Source: Dichetophora obliterata (taxonomy: Eukaryota; Arthropoda; Insecta; Diptera; Sciomyzidae). Taken from it: a stretch of DNA of 64,000 nucleotides. The notes below the pieces were generated by a model, which was not told where the DNA came from, made no database searches, and saw nothing but the letters and a program-made list of their open reading frames with translations. The position numbers and the translations under genes were made by a program. Location: contig OY986438.1 of the NCBI GenBank assembly GCA_963920525.1, positions 80,029,177 through 80,093,176 of the forward strand, given 5' to 3'. Below, piece after piece: positions 32,486-43,239 of the stretch. Position 1 is the stretch's first letter. Every line of letters starts with the position of its first letter.

Positions 32486-35110
32486 TTAAACCTCCGAAAA
32501 ATGTTGTCTTGGCATCGGCTTTGGTATTGTTGGAGTTAAATTGATAGAGGAGTTTTTCTGACATTGCAATTTGATTCGCCACGCTGTAATTAGTGCAATT
32601 ATAATTATTGATTTATGCTCCCTTCCAGTTTTCACCTCAGTATATGTACTGGTATTAGAAATGGTTCCAAATGACGCGTATGAAAGTAATTGTTGGCTCG
32701 ACTGTTCTTTATGGCCTTGAAGAATGATCATGTTGTTTTTCAACACGCAGCTTTGCTCGATGGTGAGAATTTCCGAACCCACAAGGTGTTCCCGTGATAT
32801 ATCGTTTCCGCAAACTGCAGAAAGTTCTATAACTGACATGGTTGCAAACATCGAGTTGTTTGTATGGTGCAATGCCGTGAAGGTGATGTTATTGTGGATT
32901 TTTGTGAACTCACAATTTATTGCCGTTTTGTTATTGAATAACTGGATTTCACAAATAAAGGCAGGATACTCAATTCCGAATCTTGACTGTTGATTTGGAC
33001 ATATGCGAATATTTTCCATTAGAATCGTACATGTATTCAAATCTTCTATTGTCAACATTGCATATTGATCTCGATGATTGTTAACCGCCAGGAATTGTGT
33101 CTTCGGAATAATTGCTACCATGCCTTCGTTGAGTTTAGTAGGGATTGCGGTCAGCTTAAACAATGAATATGCTTCTGAATCCCCCAGAGGTAGTTCTAGT
33201 AGGAACATTATGTGTTTCTCGTTCACAGCAGAACGCACGGTCATTAGTTTGTAAAATTGGAGTAGGTTTTCGTTGTCGGTAGGAATAGTTCGTGTTGAAG
33301 GGAAATGAGCCTGAATTATCTCTAACTCTTGCTTCAGTTCTTGTGGAGTTAAGATCAATGGACTAATATTTCCGTTATGAGATTGAGTCAATGCATGAAG
33401 TAACTCTGATTGTATTTGTTGCATGCTTGTTGTGATCATTGACAGCTGAGTCACTAATGCCGTGAGCTGATTTGATTGTCGAAGTATTGTTGTTTCATTT
33501 TCGATGTGATTCATATCTTCATATATTGACCTTTGTAACTTCTTGAAATTAACTTCGGTTGCCTTCTCATCAACCTTTATTATGTTCAACGTGGAATCAA
33601 TTATTGATGTTTGATTGCGTAACAAATTCATGAGGTGTTCTTCATTGAGTTTGACATTCTCTATAGTTTTTGACATAGTCTCTGCGTAGTTTGAGTCTAG
33701 TACTCCAAACAGGGCATGGGCCATATTACCGACTATATCTAATGCTCCTCGCTTCTGCCGTTTTTTTGTCAGAAGCATTTCTTCTTGTAACAATGTACTG
33801 AACGTATGCTTGAAATGATGAATAATTGGAGCACATGATGTTTCTACTGATGGCCTTATGCACATATCTATCAGAGTATTTATTCCTTCTCCTAGTGTTT
33901 TCATATCTGACCACATTGGGCTGAGGTCATAGAATACCATGAACGTCCAGTGTGCTGATGAAAGTTTTGTTGTGCCGATGTTTTCAAAATAGATTCCTGG
34001 TTCTTCCTTAAAATTTGTTATTTTTACTGATGAGGCAAATACTAGTGGTAGAAAGAGAAGTGAAATTATGATAGTTGTGAAGATTCCTTGTGAAGTGTGT
34101 GACACCACTCTCCTCTTTGGGCGTGTACCTTCTTTGCCAGACTCTGATGAACGCGAATGTATTTTTTGAGAGTTCTGTGGTATAATTTGGTTGTCATAAT
34201 CTTTATATTCCAAGTTGGAGTCATTGAACAGTGGGGCCAATCTGTGAATAGGTCTTTTGAACGTTCCATTTATTGTTTTCAATTCGACTACTCGAACCAG
34301 TCCATCGTCGCCCTTGTATACCCGGGTAATTCTTCCTAATGGCCATCGAAGTACAGGAATGTTATCTTCTTTTATGATCACTAGCATGCCTTCAGTTATG
34401 TTCGGTGACGGTGTTTTCCACTTGCCTCTTTCTTGCAATTCGTGTAAGTACTTTTGTAACCATTCCTTCCAGAATTTATGTTTAAGTTCTGATGTGATTC
34501 TCCATCGTGAGCCAAGAGATGCAGTTATTGTTTGTGTATTTGCATCAACTGACGTTGTCAGAGGTTCACCCACTAGTAAGTGACCTGGTGTGAGTGCTTC
34601 GAGATCGTCGCAGTTTGATGACATTGGGATCAGTGGTCGAGAGTTGAGTATAGCTTCTATTTCAATGATAACCGTTTTTAGTTCTTCGTATGTCATTGAT
34701 GCCGCTGATGCGCTTCGAACCAACAAGTGTTTTGCAGATTTTACTGCCGCCTCCCAAAGCCGTCCAAAATGTGGTGCTATGGGTGGAATAAATTTGAATT
34801 CAATTAATTTTTCACTACATGTTCGTATAAGTTTTTCTTGAGCTGTTTGAGAATAAATGGATTCCTTTAATTCAGCCAATTTGTTACTTGCTCCGACAAA
34901 ATTTGCAGCATTATCACTATACAATGTTTTGCAATGACCTCTTCTGCTAATAAATCGTCTTAGGGCTCCTATAAATGCGTCTGTAGATAGGTTAGAAACC
35001 ACCTGCATGTGGATGGCCTTTATAGCGAAGCAACAAAACACAGCAATGTAGGCCTTGTCAGGTCTTTTGCCTCTAATTTTATGATGAATCCAAACCGGTC
35101 CGAAGGACAA
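32486..35110 (-). CDS. BEL integrase core fused to env-like glycoprotein
   Basis: 874 codons. Residues 1-300: integrase core without its first Asp (starts MSFGPVWIHH), second Asp in LYSDNAANF, Glu in FGRLWEAAVKSAK, and the DUF5641-type C-terminal domain (KWKTPSPNITEGMLVIIKED). From about 330: basic RPKRR, a hydrophobic leader (TTIIISLLFLPLVFASS), an ectodomain with Cys and N-glycosylation sites, a furin-type KKRQKR site followed by GALDIVGNMAHALFGVLD at about 33745, a coiled-coil-like stretch, and a weak hydrophobic anchor (SIIIIALITAW) near the end. In frame with integrase, so env is probably released from a polyprotein. Its fold class is inferred by resemblance to errantivirus/F-like env. 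Confidence 0.88.
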   Translation of the reverse strand: MSFGPVWIHHKIRGKRPDKAYIAVFCCFAIKAIHMQVVSNLSTDAFIGALRRFISRRGHCKTLYSDNAANFVGASNKLAELKESIYSQTAQEKLIRTCSEKLIEFKFIPPIAPHFGRLWEAAVKSAKHLLVRSASAASMTYEELKTVIIEIEAILNSRPLIPMSSNCDDLEALTPGHLLVGEPLTTSVDANTQTITASLGSRWRITSELKHKFWKEWLQKYLHELQERGKWKTPSPNITEGMLVIIKEDNIPVLRWPLGRITRVYKGDDGLVRVVELKTINGTFKRPIHRLAPLFNDSNLEYKDYDNQIIPQNSQKIHSRSSESGKEGTRPKRRVVSHTSQGIFTTIIISLLFLPLVFASSVKITNFKEEPGIYFENIGTTKLSSAHWTFMVFYDLSPMWSDMKTLGEGINTLIDMCIRPSVETSCAPIIHHFKHTFSTLLQEEMLLTKKRQKRGALDIVGNMAHALFGVLDSNYAETMSKTIENVKLNEEHLMNLLRNQTSIIDSTLNIIKVDEKATEVNFKKLQRSIYEDMNHIENETTILRQSNQLTALVTQLSMITTSMQQIQSELLHALTQSHNGNISPLILTPQELKQELEIIQAHFPSTRTIPTDNENLLQFYKLMTVRSAVNEKHIMFLLELPLGDSEAYSLFKLTAIPTKLNEGMVAIIPKTQFLAVNNHRDQYAMLTIEDLNTCTILMENIRICPNQQSRFGIEYPAFICEIQLFNNKTAINCEFTKIHNNITFTALHHTNNSMFATMSVIELSAVCGNDISREHLVGSEILTIEQSCVLKNNMIILQGHKEQSSQQLLSYASFGTISNTSTYTEVKTGREHKSIIIIALITAWRIKLQCQKNSSINLTPTIPKPMPRQHFSEV

Positions 35111-35858
35111 CTCCTGATGTTATGAATGGACGTGCCGGTGTTATTCTTACAGCTGGTAAGTTTCCCATAAGTTGTTTGAAGAGCCTTGGTTTTGCTTTCG
35201 TACATCGTACACACTTATGTACGATACTGCGAGTTATAGTTTTCCCACTGGTTATCCAGAAGTGTGCTCTGGATGCTGCTAGCAGAGCTTGTGGACCACA
35301 ATGACGATTATTTTCATGAAGCATTTGTAACAATAGTTTCACCATGAGGTGGTTGTGCGGCAAAATTGCTGGATGTTTTTCCTCGAACAGTAATGATGAT
35401 TGTTCAAGTCGACCGCCTGAATATCATTCGCATTATTTGATATTCATCCATGAACGGATTTAATGAAGCCAGGGAGCTAGACTTATTGACAGGCATTTTT
35501 TTTTATAAGGTTTCTAGTTCATTACGGAATCCTGCAGCTTGAATGACCTTTATAATATTCTAAGAGCGTCATCCAATTCATGAATATCTAACGCCTTGTA
35601 ACTTGGTCGCAATTGACGGGTTGTTCTTGAATTTCGAATAAACCTCAGTAAATAACCGACGGTGCGTTGCAATAATTGGAATGAATTTCGATGATTGATT
35701 TTGAAGATTGTTTCTTCTAACGATTGATGTGTTGTTGATATTGCTAAGACACGTTTTGTTTCTTTTCGCTCTAAGTCGCAAGTTTTAGAAATGTCTTGCG
35801 AATATGGTTCAGACTGCTTATGGTTGACTGCTCTTCCCGGATAGAAAAGGTGGACCAT
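35079..35858 (-). pseudogene. BEL copy 2 RNase H-integrase linker and zinc domain, frameshifted
   Basis: Coding in pieces: 35550-35858 (LDIHELDDALRIL) and 35079-35363 (HNHLMVKLLLQMLHENNRHC, HKCVRCTKAKPRL, the integrase HHCC domain). Compared with copy 1 there is a 1-base loss near 35553, an insertion near 35417-35424 and a 2-base loss near 35103-35110. The last of these removes the DYF that holds the first catalytic Asp of integrase. Confidence 0.85.
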
Positions 35859-38800
35859 AAAACCAAATTGAATGCTTGGATAGATTTTCTGGTGCTAGTC
35901 CTCGAGATATTGCATCGGCAGGATTTTCCTTGGAACTGACATGTCTCCATTGACTTGGAATGCATAACTCTTGAATTTTTGCTATTCGGTTTGCTACAAA
36001 AGTATGAAATGAAGCTGCAGTTGACTTTATCCAAGCTAATACAATTTGCGAGTCAGTCCAAAGGAACGTTTCAGTGTTTTGTAACCGTATGTCCTTCTTT
36101 ACTCTGTTTGTAAGTTCCACACCCAACACAGCTGCACTTAATTCTAGCCGTGGTAGAGTTTGTTTTTTAAGTGGTGCTATTCGTGATTTTGAACAAATTA
36201 ATCTGGTTCCTACAGTTTTGTCTGTGTAGGTTGAACGAATGTAGACTGCTGCTCCGTAAACTCGTTCGGATGCGTCCACAAATGTGTGAATTTGTGTGGA
36301 TACAATTTTTTGAGGCTTAAATACAAATCTGTCCACCCTTATCGTATTGAGTGCTACTATATTTGCGCGGAAATTGTTCCATTCGTGCTGAAGATTTGTA
36401 GGTAATTCATCATCCCAAGATATTTGTAATTGCCAAAGCTGTTGCAGAAATATTTTAGCTCTGACGACAACTGGCACAAAAATGCCTAATGGGTCGAAGA
36501 TCCGTGCTAATTCTGAGCTCACTATTCGTTTTGTAATGTTGCTTGATGATGATATTTGCGCTCGCCCGCACAGCTGGTCAGATTTTGGTAGCCATATCAT
36601 CCCGAGAGTTTTTATTGACTGACTCGATGATTCGTCTAAGTCCAGGTTCATTTCCTGGTCTTCTGGTGGAATTCCACTTAGAAGTTTAGCGTGATTAGAG
36701 CACCATTTTCTTAATTTGAAGCCAGCTTCCCTTAGTAATGCTTGAACTTGACCTTGTGATTCTAAAGCAGTGTTGATAGAATCCGTGCCACTAAGACAAT
36801 CGTCAACATAAAAATCATCACGCAATATTGTTGCTCCTAAAGGATATTTCATAAGGCCTTGCGAAGCTAAGTATTGGAGGCATTTTGTTGCTAAATATGG
36901 TGCTGGTGAAGTTCCATAGGTAACGGTTTTCAATCGGTAAAATTTGATGTCTTCATTTTGATTGTATCTCCAAATAATAAGTTGAAACATCTGGTCAGCC
37001 TTATTGACACATATTTGTCGATACATTTTCTCTATGTCAGCGGTGAAAACAAAGCGATGCATGCGAAAAAGTAATAATATTGAAAACAAATCACTCTGTA
37101 CCGTTGGCCCAGAGTGTAGAATGTCGTTAAGAGATGACCCACTGTTGGTTTTAGCGGATGCATCAAACACCACTCTAAGTTTTGTTGTAGAGCTTTCTGG
37201 TTTAAGAACACAGTGATGGGGCATGACATAGTTTAAATCTGGAATATAACTTTCTTTAATTTCTTCCATGTGTCCTAGAGCTTCGTACTCCTCCATAAAC
37301 TTGTTGTAGTCCGTTTTTAGTTTGGGATTACTTTTGAGTCGTCTTTCCAATGATAGGAATCGATTGACGGACATCTGTCTCGAATTTCCGAGGGTTATGG
37401 GGTTCTCTGAGAATGGCAGACGGACTACAAAGCGACCATCAGTGTTCCTTCTTATATTTTGAAGGAAATGGGTTTCGCAGCGCTGTTCTAGTAATGACAT
37501 TTGATGCTCTGAGTCATTTGTGTCTTCAAGCTTCCAAAATTTTTCAATCAATTGATTCGTTGTCTCTTCGTCTGGGCTAAACATTGCACAGGTTGCCGAA
37601 TTATTACCGCATCCTTCTATTTTTCCTGTCACGATCCAACCAAGTGCGGTGTTATGAAAACTAGGAAATTCGTTGGTAATTTTGAACTGTTGTGGCCGCA
37701 ATAATTGATGATAGAACTTGGCTCCTATAAGTATGTCGATTTTATCCGTTTGATTGAATCTTGGATCGGCCAGCTTGATATTTTCAGGAAGTGACCAATT
37801 GGATGTATCTAACGTTTTTGTAGGTTGCGGTGACACTATGTTGGGAAGAACAAATGCTTCAATTCTGGTGGAGTAACTGCCAGCGTGTGCTTGAATCTCA
37901 AAATTTACGCGCTGTGCTACATTTTTTGTTTTACGACCTATTCCTTCGATGCAAAGCGATGCATCCGATGTTTGTAGCAAAAGTTTTGATACGACTCTTT
38001 CCGTCACTAAGTTGACCTGAGACCCGGAGTCCAATAAGGCTCGAAATTCATCGATGTGGCCGTTGTTTCCAATTACTTTAACTCTTGCAGTAGCTAATAG
38101 TATGTAGTGCTCGTTATGCTGATGCTTGTTCGCAGCTGCTACAATAGGTGTATTTGAACTTATATTTTGCGTTTGTTTGATTTCACCTGATGATGATTTT
38201 GCTGCTGAATTGGGTCGCTTTCCTGAAGTCTCCAAATGCAGTAATGTGTTGTGCTTACTTGTGCACTTTGTACAGGATCGTGAAGGACATACCTTGGTGG
38301 CATGATTGGGTTTGAAACAGTTAACACAAAGCTTATTCCTCTGTGTCCATTGTAATCTTTCAACTGATGACATCTTCAGGAATTTTTCGCAATAATATAT
38401 TGGATGTTCTGTCGATCCACATACCTTGCAGTTGCTTGATGTTGAAATTGCTGCTGTTGTTTTTGCTCTATCTTTTCCCCCGGAACAGAGATTCTCATGA
38501 GCCTTTCCACGCGTTTCTAGTGCTTGGAAGCGATGCTCTAAAAATCTAAGTAGTTCACGTAAAATTATAAGCTTTTTATTGTCATTTAGCGACTGTTCAA
38601 AAGTTGTTTGCGTCGCTTGGTCCAGTTTTTGCAACAGTAAATGAACTACTATGACATCCCACTCGCCCACTGGAAGTCCTTGTGCGGCTAAACCATGAAG
38701 ACACTCTTTCGTTATATCGTGTAAGGATTTGAGCGTTTGTGCTGATTCGTTTTTCATTTTCGGCTGCGATAACAAGTTATTCAGCAATGTTGTCACAATT

Positions 38801-39795
38801 AACCTCCTGTTGTCGTACCTGTTGACCAAAATGTTCCATGCAATAACATAATTGGCACCTGTGATTGGTAAGTGTTTTGTAAGATTGTTTGGCTCGTCTC
38901 CCAAGTGTGTTGTTAAATGAAACATTTTTTGAACGTCGCTTATTGTCGTGTTGTGAATCAGTTGAGTATAAAGATCCTTGAACGCTACCCATTGTGTGTA
39001 GCTGCCGTGAAATTTTGGTAACTCAATTTTAGGCAATTGCACCTGAAGTGGTTCATTTCTGCTGGTGCTCTGATGAGCATCCAAATTTGCACTGCTGATG
39101 TGCTGTTGTAATCCGCTTAACACGTTGTGCACCTCTGCTTCCATTTTATAATACTCATCCAACATATATCCTTCTATATCATCACCTTTTGTTGATTGCC
39201 ATAGGACATCGTTGTTCACAATAAAATCATTCATGTATTTGTCGATAAGTGCTGCTTTGTTATGATAATACGATTCAGGGTGACTTTGATTCGCCTGAGC
39301 CCTGATTTCTTCAATGTTTCGCCTTAACGCTCTCATTAAAGCTCGTTGATTACGAAGTACCTTCACTATCACTTCGTCAATATGTTGATCTGCTATGATG
39401 CCATCTTCCTGCTTACCACCAGCCGTGGCAGGCCTGCAGTCCTTGCGTGGAGGGGCCGTAGGTAAAGGTGCATATTCAGAATTTTTCGTCAATTTCTGCA
39501 TTTCGGCTTCAAACATCTCTTTAATTTTGAGAGTCAGGTCCGAAATGCGCAAATATTGGTCAACGAAGTATTCGTGTTGCATTGGCAAATTAGCGAGACA
39601 CCTTATCTTGTTATCCGTGCTCTCGAATTCTGCCCATGCTTTATCCAACCGATTGATCCTTTCTTCATAGTAGCTGCTCGTCTTTCTTGAAGATGGATCC
39701 TTTTTGGCGTTCGTCAAAATTGTTTCAATTCTCACAGCAATGTTTTGCTGAGCAGCTACCAACTCTTGAAATGTCTCCATATCGAACTTTTCCAA
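35818..39795 (-). CDS. BEL gag-protease-RT-RNase H polyprotein
   Basis: 1325 open codons from MEKFDMETFQ. Domains: gag DUF1759 about 250-335; zinc knuckles about 456-515 (CKVCGSTEHPIYYC, CVNCFKPNHATKVC); aspartic protease ALLDSGSQVNLV near 586-597; RT of the Pao type with FYVDDCLSG (Y at about 996); RNase H near 1185-1320 (VDASERVYGAAVYI, LPRLELSAAVLG, WTDSQIVLAWI). The stop after SGKSSQP comes from a 7-base insertion relative to copy 1, which continues into integrase. So this is a full gag-RT unit but a truncated polyprotein. Start chosen because it matches copy 1 and lies near the primer site. Confidence 0.93.
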   Translation of the reverse strand: MEKFDMETFQELVAAQQNIAVRIETILTNAKKDPSSRKTSSYYEERINRLDKAWAEFESTDNKIRCLANLPMQHEYFVDQYLRISDLTLKIKEMFEAEMQKLTKNSEYAPLPTAPPRKDCRPATAGGKQEDGIIADQHIDEVIVKVLRNQRALMRALRRNIEEIRAQANQSHPESYYHNKAALIDKYMNDFIVNNDVLWQSTKGDDIEGYMLDEYYKMEAEVHNVLSGLQQHISSANLDAHQSTSRNEPLQVQLPKIELPKFHGSYTQWVAFKDLYTQLIHNTTISDVQKMFHLTTHLGDEPNNLTKHLPITGANYVIAWNILVNRYDNRRLIVTTLLNNLLSQPKMKNESAQTLKSLHDITKECLHGLAAQGLPVGEWDVIVVHLLLQKLDQATQTTFEQSLNDNKKLIILRELLRFLEHRFQALETRGKAHENLCSGGKDRAKTTAAISTSSNCKVCGSTEHPIYYCEKFLKMSSVERLQWTQRNKLCVNCFKPNHATKVCPSRSCTKCTSKHNTLLHLETSGKRPNSAAKSSSGEIKQTQNISSNTPIVAAANKHQHNEHYILLATARVKVIGNNGHIDEFRALLDSGSQVNLVTERVVSKLLLQTSDASLCIEGIGRKTKNVAQRVNFEIQAHAGSYSTRIEAFVLPNIVSPQPTKTLDTSNWSLPENIKLADPRFNQTDKIDILIGAKFYHQLLRPQQFKITNEFPSFHNTALGWIVTGKIEGCGNNSATCAMFSPDEETTNQLIEKFWKLEDTNDSEHQMSLLEQRCETHFLQNIRRNTDGRFVVRLPFSENPITLGNSRQMSVNRFLSLERRLKSNPKLKTDYNKFMEEYEALGHMEEIKESYIPDLNYVMPHHCVLKPESSTTKLRVVFDASAKTNSGSSLNDILHSGPTVQSDLFSILLLFRMHRFVFTADIEKMYRQICVNKADQMFQLIIWRYNQNEDIKFYRLKTVTYGTSPAPYLATKCLQYLASQGLMKYPLGATILRDDFYVDDCLSGTDSINTALESQGQVQALLREAGFKLRKWCSNHAKLLSGIPPEDQEMNLDLDESSSQSIKTLGMIWLPKSDQLCGRAQISSSSNITKRIVSSELARIFDPLGIFVPVVVRAKIFLQQLWQLQISWDDELPTNLQHEWNNFRANIVALNTIRVDRFVFKPQKIVSTQIHTFVDASERVYGAAVYIRSTYTDKTVGTRLICSKSRIAPLKKQTLPRLELSAAVLGVELTNRVKKDIRLQNTETFLWTDSQIVLAWIKSTAASFHTFVANRIAKIQELCIPSQWRHVSSKENPADAISRGLAPENLSKHSIWFYGPPFLSGKSSQP

Positions 39796-39877
39796 AAACC
39801 AAATGTTGAGTTTTTTCCACTTTACGCGTTATTTTTGTTTGTCCAGGAATTTGAATTTCCTGGTCGGGGTCACCAGA

Positions 39878-40461
39878 TGTTAATTTGTATCAAAATCTTC
39901 AAGGAATGGACCTTAGTAGAATCACTAAAACCATTAATTTTTTGCTGCTTGATTTCGATCTGTTTGGACCTTAGTTGAACCACTAAGACCAGTTGCTTGA
40001 CACACTATTAAAAGAAACCTCACATTTTGTTCTGACAAGTTATTTAATTCTTATAAGTCTTTTATAAAGAAAAAATACTTATACTGCATTCAAAAATAAA
40101 CCAAAACTATAACACATATAATTTAATTACAAAAGAATGCATACGCTAATTTAATAGTTGCGTAAAAACAAAACGCTTACAAATAACAAAACTTTAATAC
40201 ATACAATTTAATTAACTAGAATGCATACTCTACAATTTAATAATATCGTAAAATAAAAACGCTTACAAATAACAAAAAGTTTAATACATTTTAATTTAGT
40301 TAAAATGCATACGCTACAATTGCGTAATATAAAAAACGCTACAATATATTAAGTTAGCACAACTCATGACTAGGTCATTGATTGTGACATGAGCCCAACT
40401 GCTTATGCTTCAACATGTGTGCCTTGGCTGACACACATAGGCATCTTCTGCTGTGTTAACA
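39878..40461 (-). repeat. BEL copy 2 5' LTR
   Basis: 584 bp with the same ends as the 3' LTR. The primer site TGGTGACCCCGACCAGG lies two bases inside (39859-39875). Confidence 0.95.
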
Positions 40462-41100
40462 TTAACAATAAAATCAAAATCAGGTAATCTGATTTTAATT
40501 TTTAAAGGATAATGATCCGAAAAAGAAGGCAGACTTGAAATTGAAAAATTACCATTTATAATGTCGATTATATTAGTGCTTATTAAAAAATGATCAAGAA
40601 AAGAAGAACCATTTGGATACGAAGGATTTATATCTGAGAGCCTATGAAAGTTAAGAGAGTAAGATAGAAGCCAGTTATTTAATGATTTATCATTTAAATT
40701 TTCAAGAGAGTCATTCGAATTTTGGTAAGAGAATCGGCCATTAGCGAAGGAGAAGCGTTACTCGGAAAATATAAACTTCCTAAAAGAATTTGTTTACTGT
40801 CTGCATTCATATTTAAACTAATGATAATAAAACAGTTTGGAAATAAAAGATTAGGAATGGACGTCGTTGTATATTTAAGATTTTTTTTTTAAGAGCTATA
40901 CCAACTCCTAAAGGTGAATTTTCACGAATGAAGTTATTATTATTCAAAAAGATTGTATATTTTAAAGAAATATGAGTTTCTTGTAATAATGCAATATCAA
41001 TATTATTTCGATTTAGGATTGTTGATAAATCAACTTGTCTGCTCTTATCAATTAAAGATCTAACGTTAAATGTAAGTAAATTAAGCAAATTATGGCCCAT
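40462..41100 (-). pseudogene. Jockey-like ORF2 endonuclease
   Basis: Starts MGHNLLNLLTFNVRSLIDKS at 41100, with the endonuclease motifs NVRSL and IALLQETHIS. After a shift near 40880 it reads on to SLPSFSDHYPLKIKI near 40500-40530, where SDH is the catalytic end of the APE-type domain. The BEL LTR starts a few codons later. The continuation is at 31546-31860. Confidence 0.82.
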
Positions 41101-42959
41101 AATTAATCAGAATTTCTTTGAGTAAACACATGTACTCATTTTTGGCTTGGTCTCTAGGAAGAGATTTATAACATAAAAGAAAATTTTTAATTTTATCTTC
41201 TATGGAAGATAACGAGGGATCTTTAAAATAACTAAATAAATTTAGAAACTCATCTATGAGTGATGATCTTTTATTGTTTGAAGTGGGATTTGGAATATGA
41301 TTTGAGTTTGGAAAGTTGCTAGCGTAAGACTTTCCTGGGATCACAGAACTAGATCTATGAATAGCTGACAAAACGTTATTTTCAATGGTAGATTTCTTTT
41401 CTTTTGCTTCTCTTAGTATTGATTTTTTTCTTTGAAGATATTCTTTATTCTTTATATCCACGATAATTCGCTGGATGTCCTTCTTGCTGGCAATTTATAC
41501 AAAAACGCTGTGAAGAATTTTCATCTTTACGTTCACAGTTACCTAGATCATGATTTTTGCTACATTTAACGCAGGCGTATTTTTTATTGCAATTTTTTGC
41601 GATGTGTCCCCAGTTTTGGCAGCGTTTACACTGAATTTCTTTAAAATTTGATTTGGGTGTTTCCCAAGAAACAACCTGATTTAACATATATTTTATTTTT
41701 CTCAAGTTTCCAATCTCCCCACCAGGAAACAAGGTTATAGAAAAAAGACCAGTATCTACGTTATTAATTATTGAATTTCGTGTTTGGAGTTTAGAAACTT
41801 TATCTATTACACCTGGGGCTTGCAACTCAATTTCTGATTTTAAATCATCTAAATTAGTACCATGATAAAGACCTCGAAGAATAACACTAGGTTGTCTAAG
41901 TTCCCGAGGTGTAAAGGAATAAGATTCTATACCCTGATTTCTTAATAAGTTCATCATTTCACTATGAACTTTTAAATCTTCAAAAAATATTTTACTTTTG
42001 AATTTACTTTTGTTAATTATCTTATATTCAATTTTAGGTGATTTTGAGATTAGGCGATCTACAAGTTTTTTAATGTCAACATTAAATAAGAAGATTAGTG
42101 GACAAAACTTTTTACCCTTTTTTAAAACAGGTAAAAAACCGCTTACCGAATTTTTTACATTACGAATAACTTTTTTAATTGAATTTTATCGGTATTATTA
42201 TCGATTGCATCAATAGTTAAGTCTTCAAGAAGAGCAAATCTATTTTGTGAATTAGGACTAAGTCCTTAGTTAAATCAGAAACTAAACTGTCTAAATTACC
42301 AGTAGTAGTTTTAGCTAGTCCAGAACTCGATCTCTTTTAACGTTTCTGCTTGGTAAGTTGAAATTCATCGTTATTATCGAAACTAAGTGGCGTAAGTAGA
42401 GTACTAGGAGACTGGGTTTCAGCTATATCCATTTCGATGACATCTACTTGCTGTCGATCAGTGCTTTCAGCAAAAGCACAGGATTCTGACGAAAAAGCAG
42501 TGATGTTTGAAGAAGCAACGTTGGAGGAAATAGCAGGGTTTGTCTCTTTGAAGTTTGATAATTAAGTTTCTCCGAAATCACAGCCCGAAGTAAATAATTG
42601 ATTTAAATTCTTCATGTTTGAGACCTATCATCTCTTGAACTGCCATTTGCAGAGGATTGGTTAAATTTCCCAGAGGCATGTTGTATAGTTCTGCCCTTAA
42701 TCATTGATGATGTTTGAGCCCATATACCGCGGTCGTATTGTGGAATACCGCCCTTTCCATTTACTGAAGGCTGGATAAGATTATCAGGAGCGCACTGTGA
42801 AATGTTGCTATTTCCAGGAGATGGAGAGCGTGTTGGTTTATCGGAAGTACTCCTCTTTGATCTGCCATTACCAATGGGAGCAATTTTGTCTGGAGCCTTT
42901 TTATTTTGCGATAAATGCTTAGTTTTGGAAGTGATTTTGTCTTCCTCCATGATAAGCAA
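41090..42959 (-). pseudogene. Jockey-like ORF1 (gag-like nucleic acid-binding protein)
   Basis: Three pieces in different frames. 42612-42959: Ser/Pro/Lys-rich N-terminus. 41445-41957: an RNA-recognition-like part followed by CCHC knuckles CKRCQNWGHIAKNC, CVKCSKNHDLGNC and CINCQQEGHPANY (the last His/Cys altered). 41090-41461: basic C-terminus ending NYGP. The stretch 41960-42610 is coding in look but has stops. The protein would coat the LINE RNA. Several shifts make it a pseudogene. Confidence 0.8.
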
Positions 42960-42970
42960 TTAGCCGCTGT

Positions 42971-43239
42971 ACTTGGTCACCCTTATTCAGGATCTTACTT
43001 GAAATGCCGAAAGTTCGAACGAACCACAGTTATTGAAAAGAAGCGATAAATTAAAATGTTAAATTGTAGACCAATAAGTTCAAGGAGAGAAAAAAGAAAT
43101 TTCAAAATTTTGTAATAATAAAGCTAAAATTGATTCGAGTTTTCAACGAAAAATATCAATAAGCATTTAATTCAAATATAAAGAATTTCATAGCATTTGT
43201 TTAAATCGAGAATACATTGCTCTTTATATCCTTTTGATT
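42971..43239. other. Probable 5' UTR of the jockey-like LINE
   Basis: AT-rich, no ORF. The LINE 5' end lies somewhere here; no target duplication was found. Confidence 0.4.

Larger units (their letters stand above)
31866..40461 (-). mobile_element. BEL/Pao LTR retrotransposon, copy 2 (env-bearing, full length)
   Basis: 8596 bp on the minus strand: 5' LTR 39878-40461, primer site 39859-39875, gag-protease-RT-RNase H, integrase, env, purine tract, 3' LTR 31866-32449. TTAAC is duplicated at 31861-31865 and 40462-40466. The two LTRs differ at only a few positions, so this is the youngest-looking insertion in the window. At least three small indels break the pol frame between RNase H and integrase. 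It is the same family and orientation as copy 1, 24 kb away. Confidence 0.96.
31546..42970 (-). mobile_element. Jockey-like LINE, split by BEL copy 2
   Basis: Minus-strand non-LTR element with two ORFs. The right part (40462 to about 42970) holds ORF1 with CCHC knuckles and the ORF2 endonuclease. The left part (31546-31865) holds the linker behind the endonuclease (SWSDFRSDL, NLSNSDIDHSIDLFTTAV). BEL copy 2 lies between them, flanked by TTAAC on each side. The RT proper is missing: the element stops at the junction with LINE copy B at about 31545. ORF1 and ORF2 overlap in ATGGGCCATAA (41090-41100), as in jockey-type elements. Confidence 0.83.
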
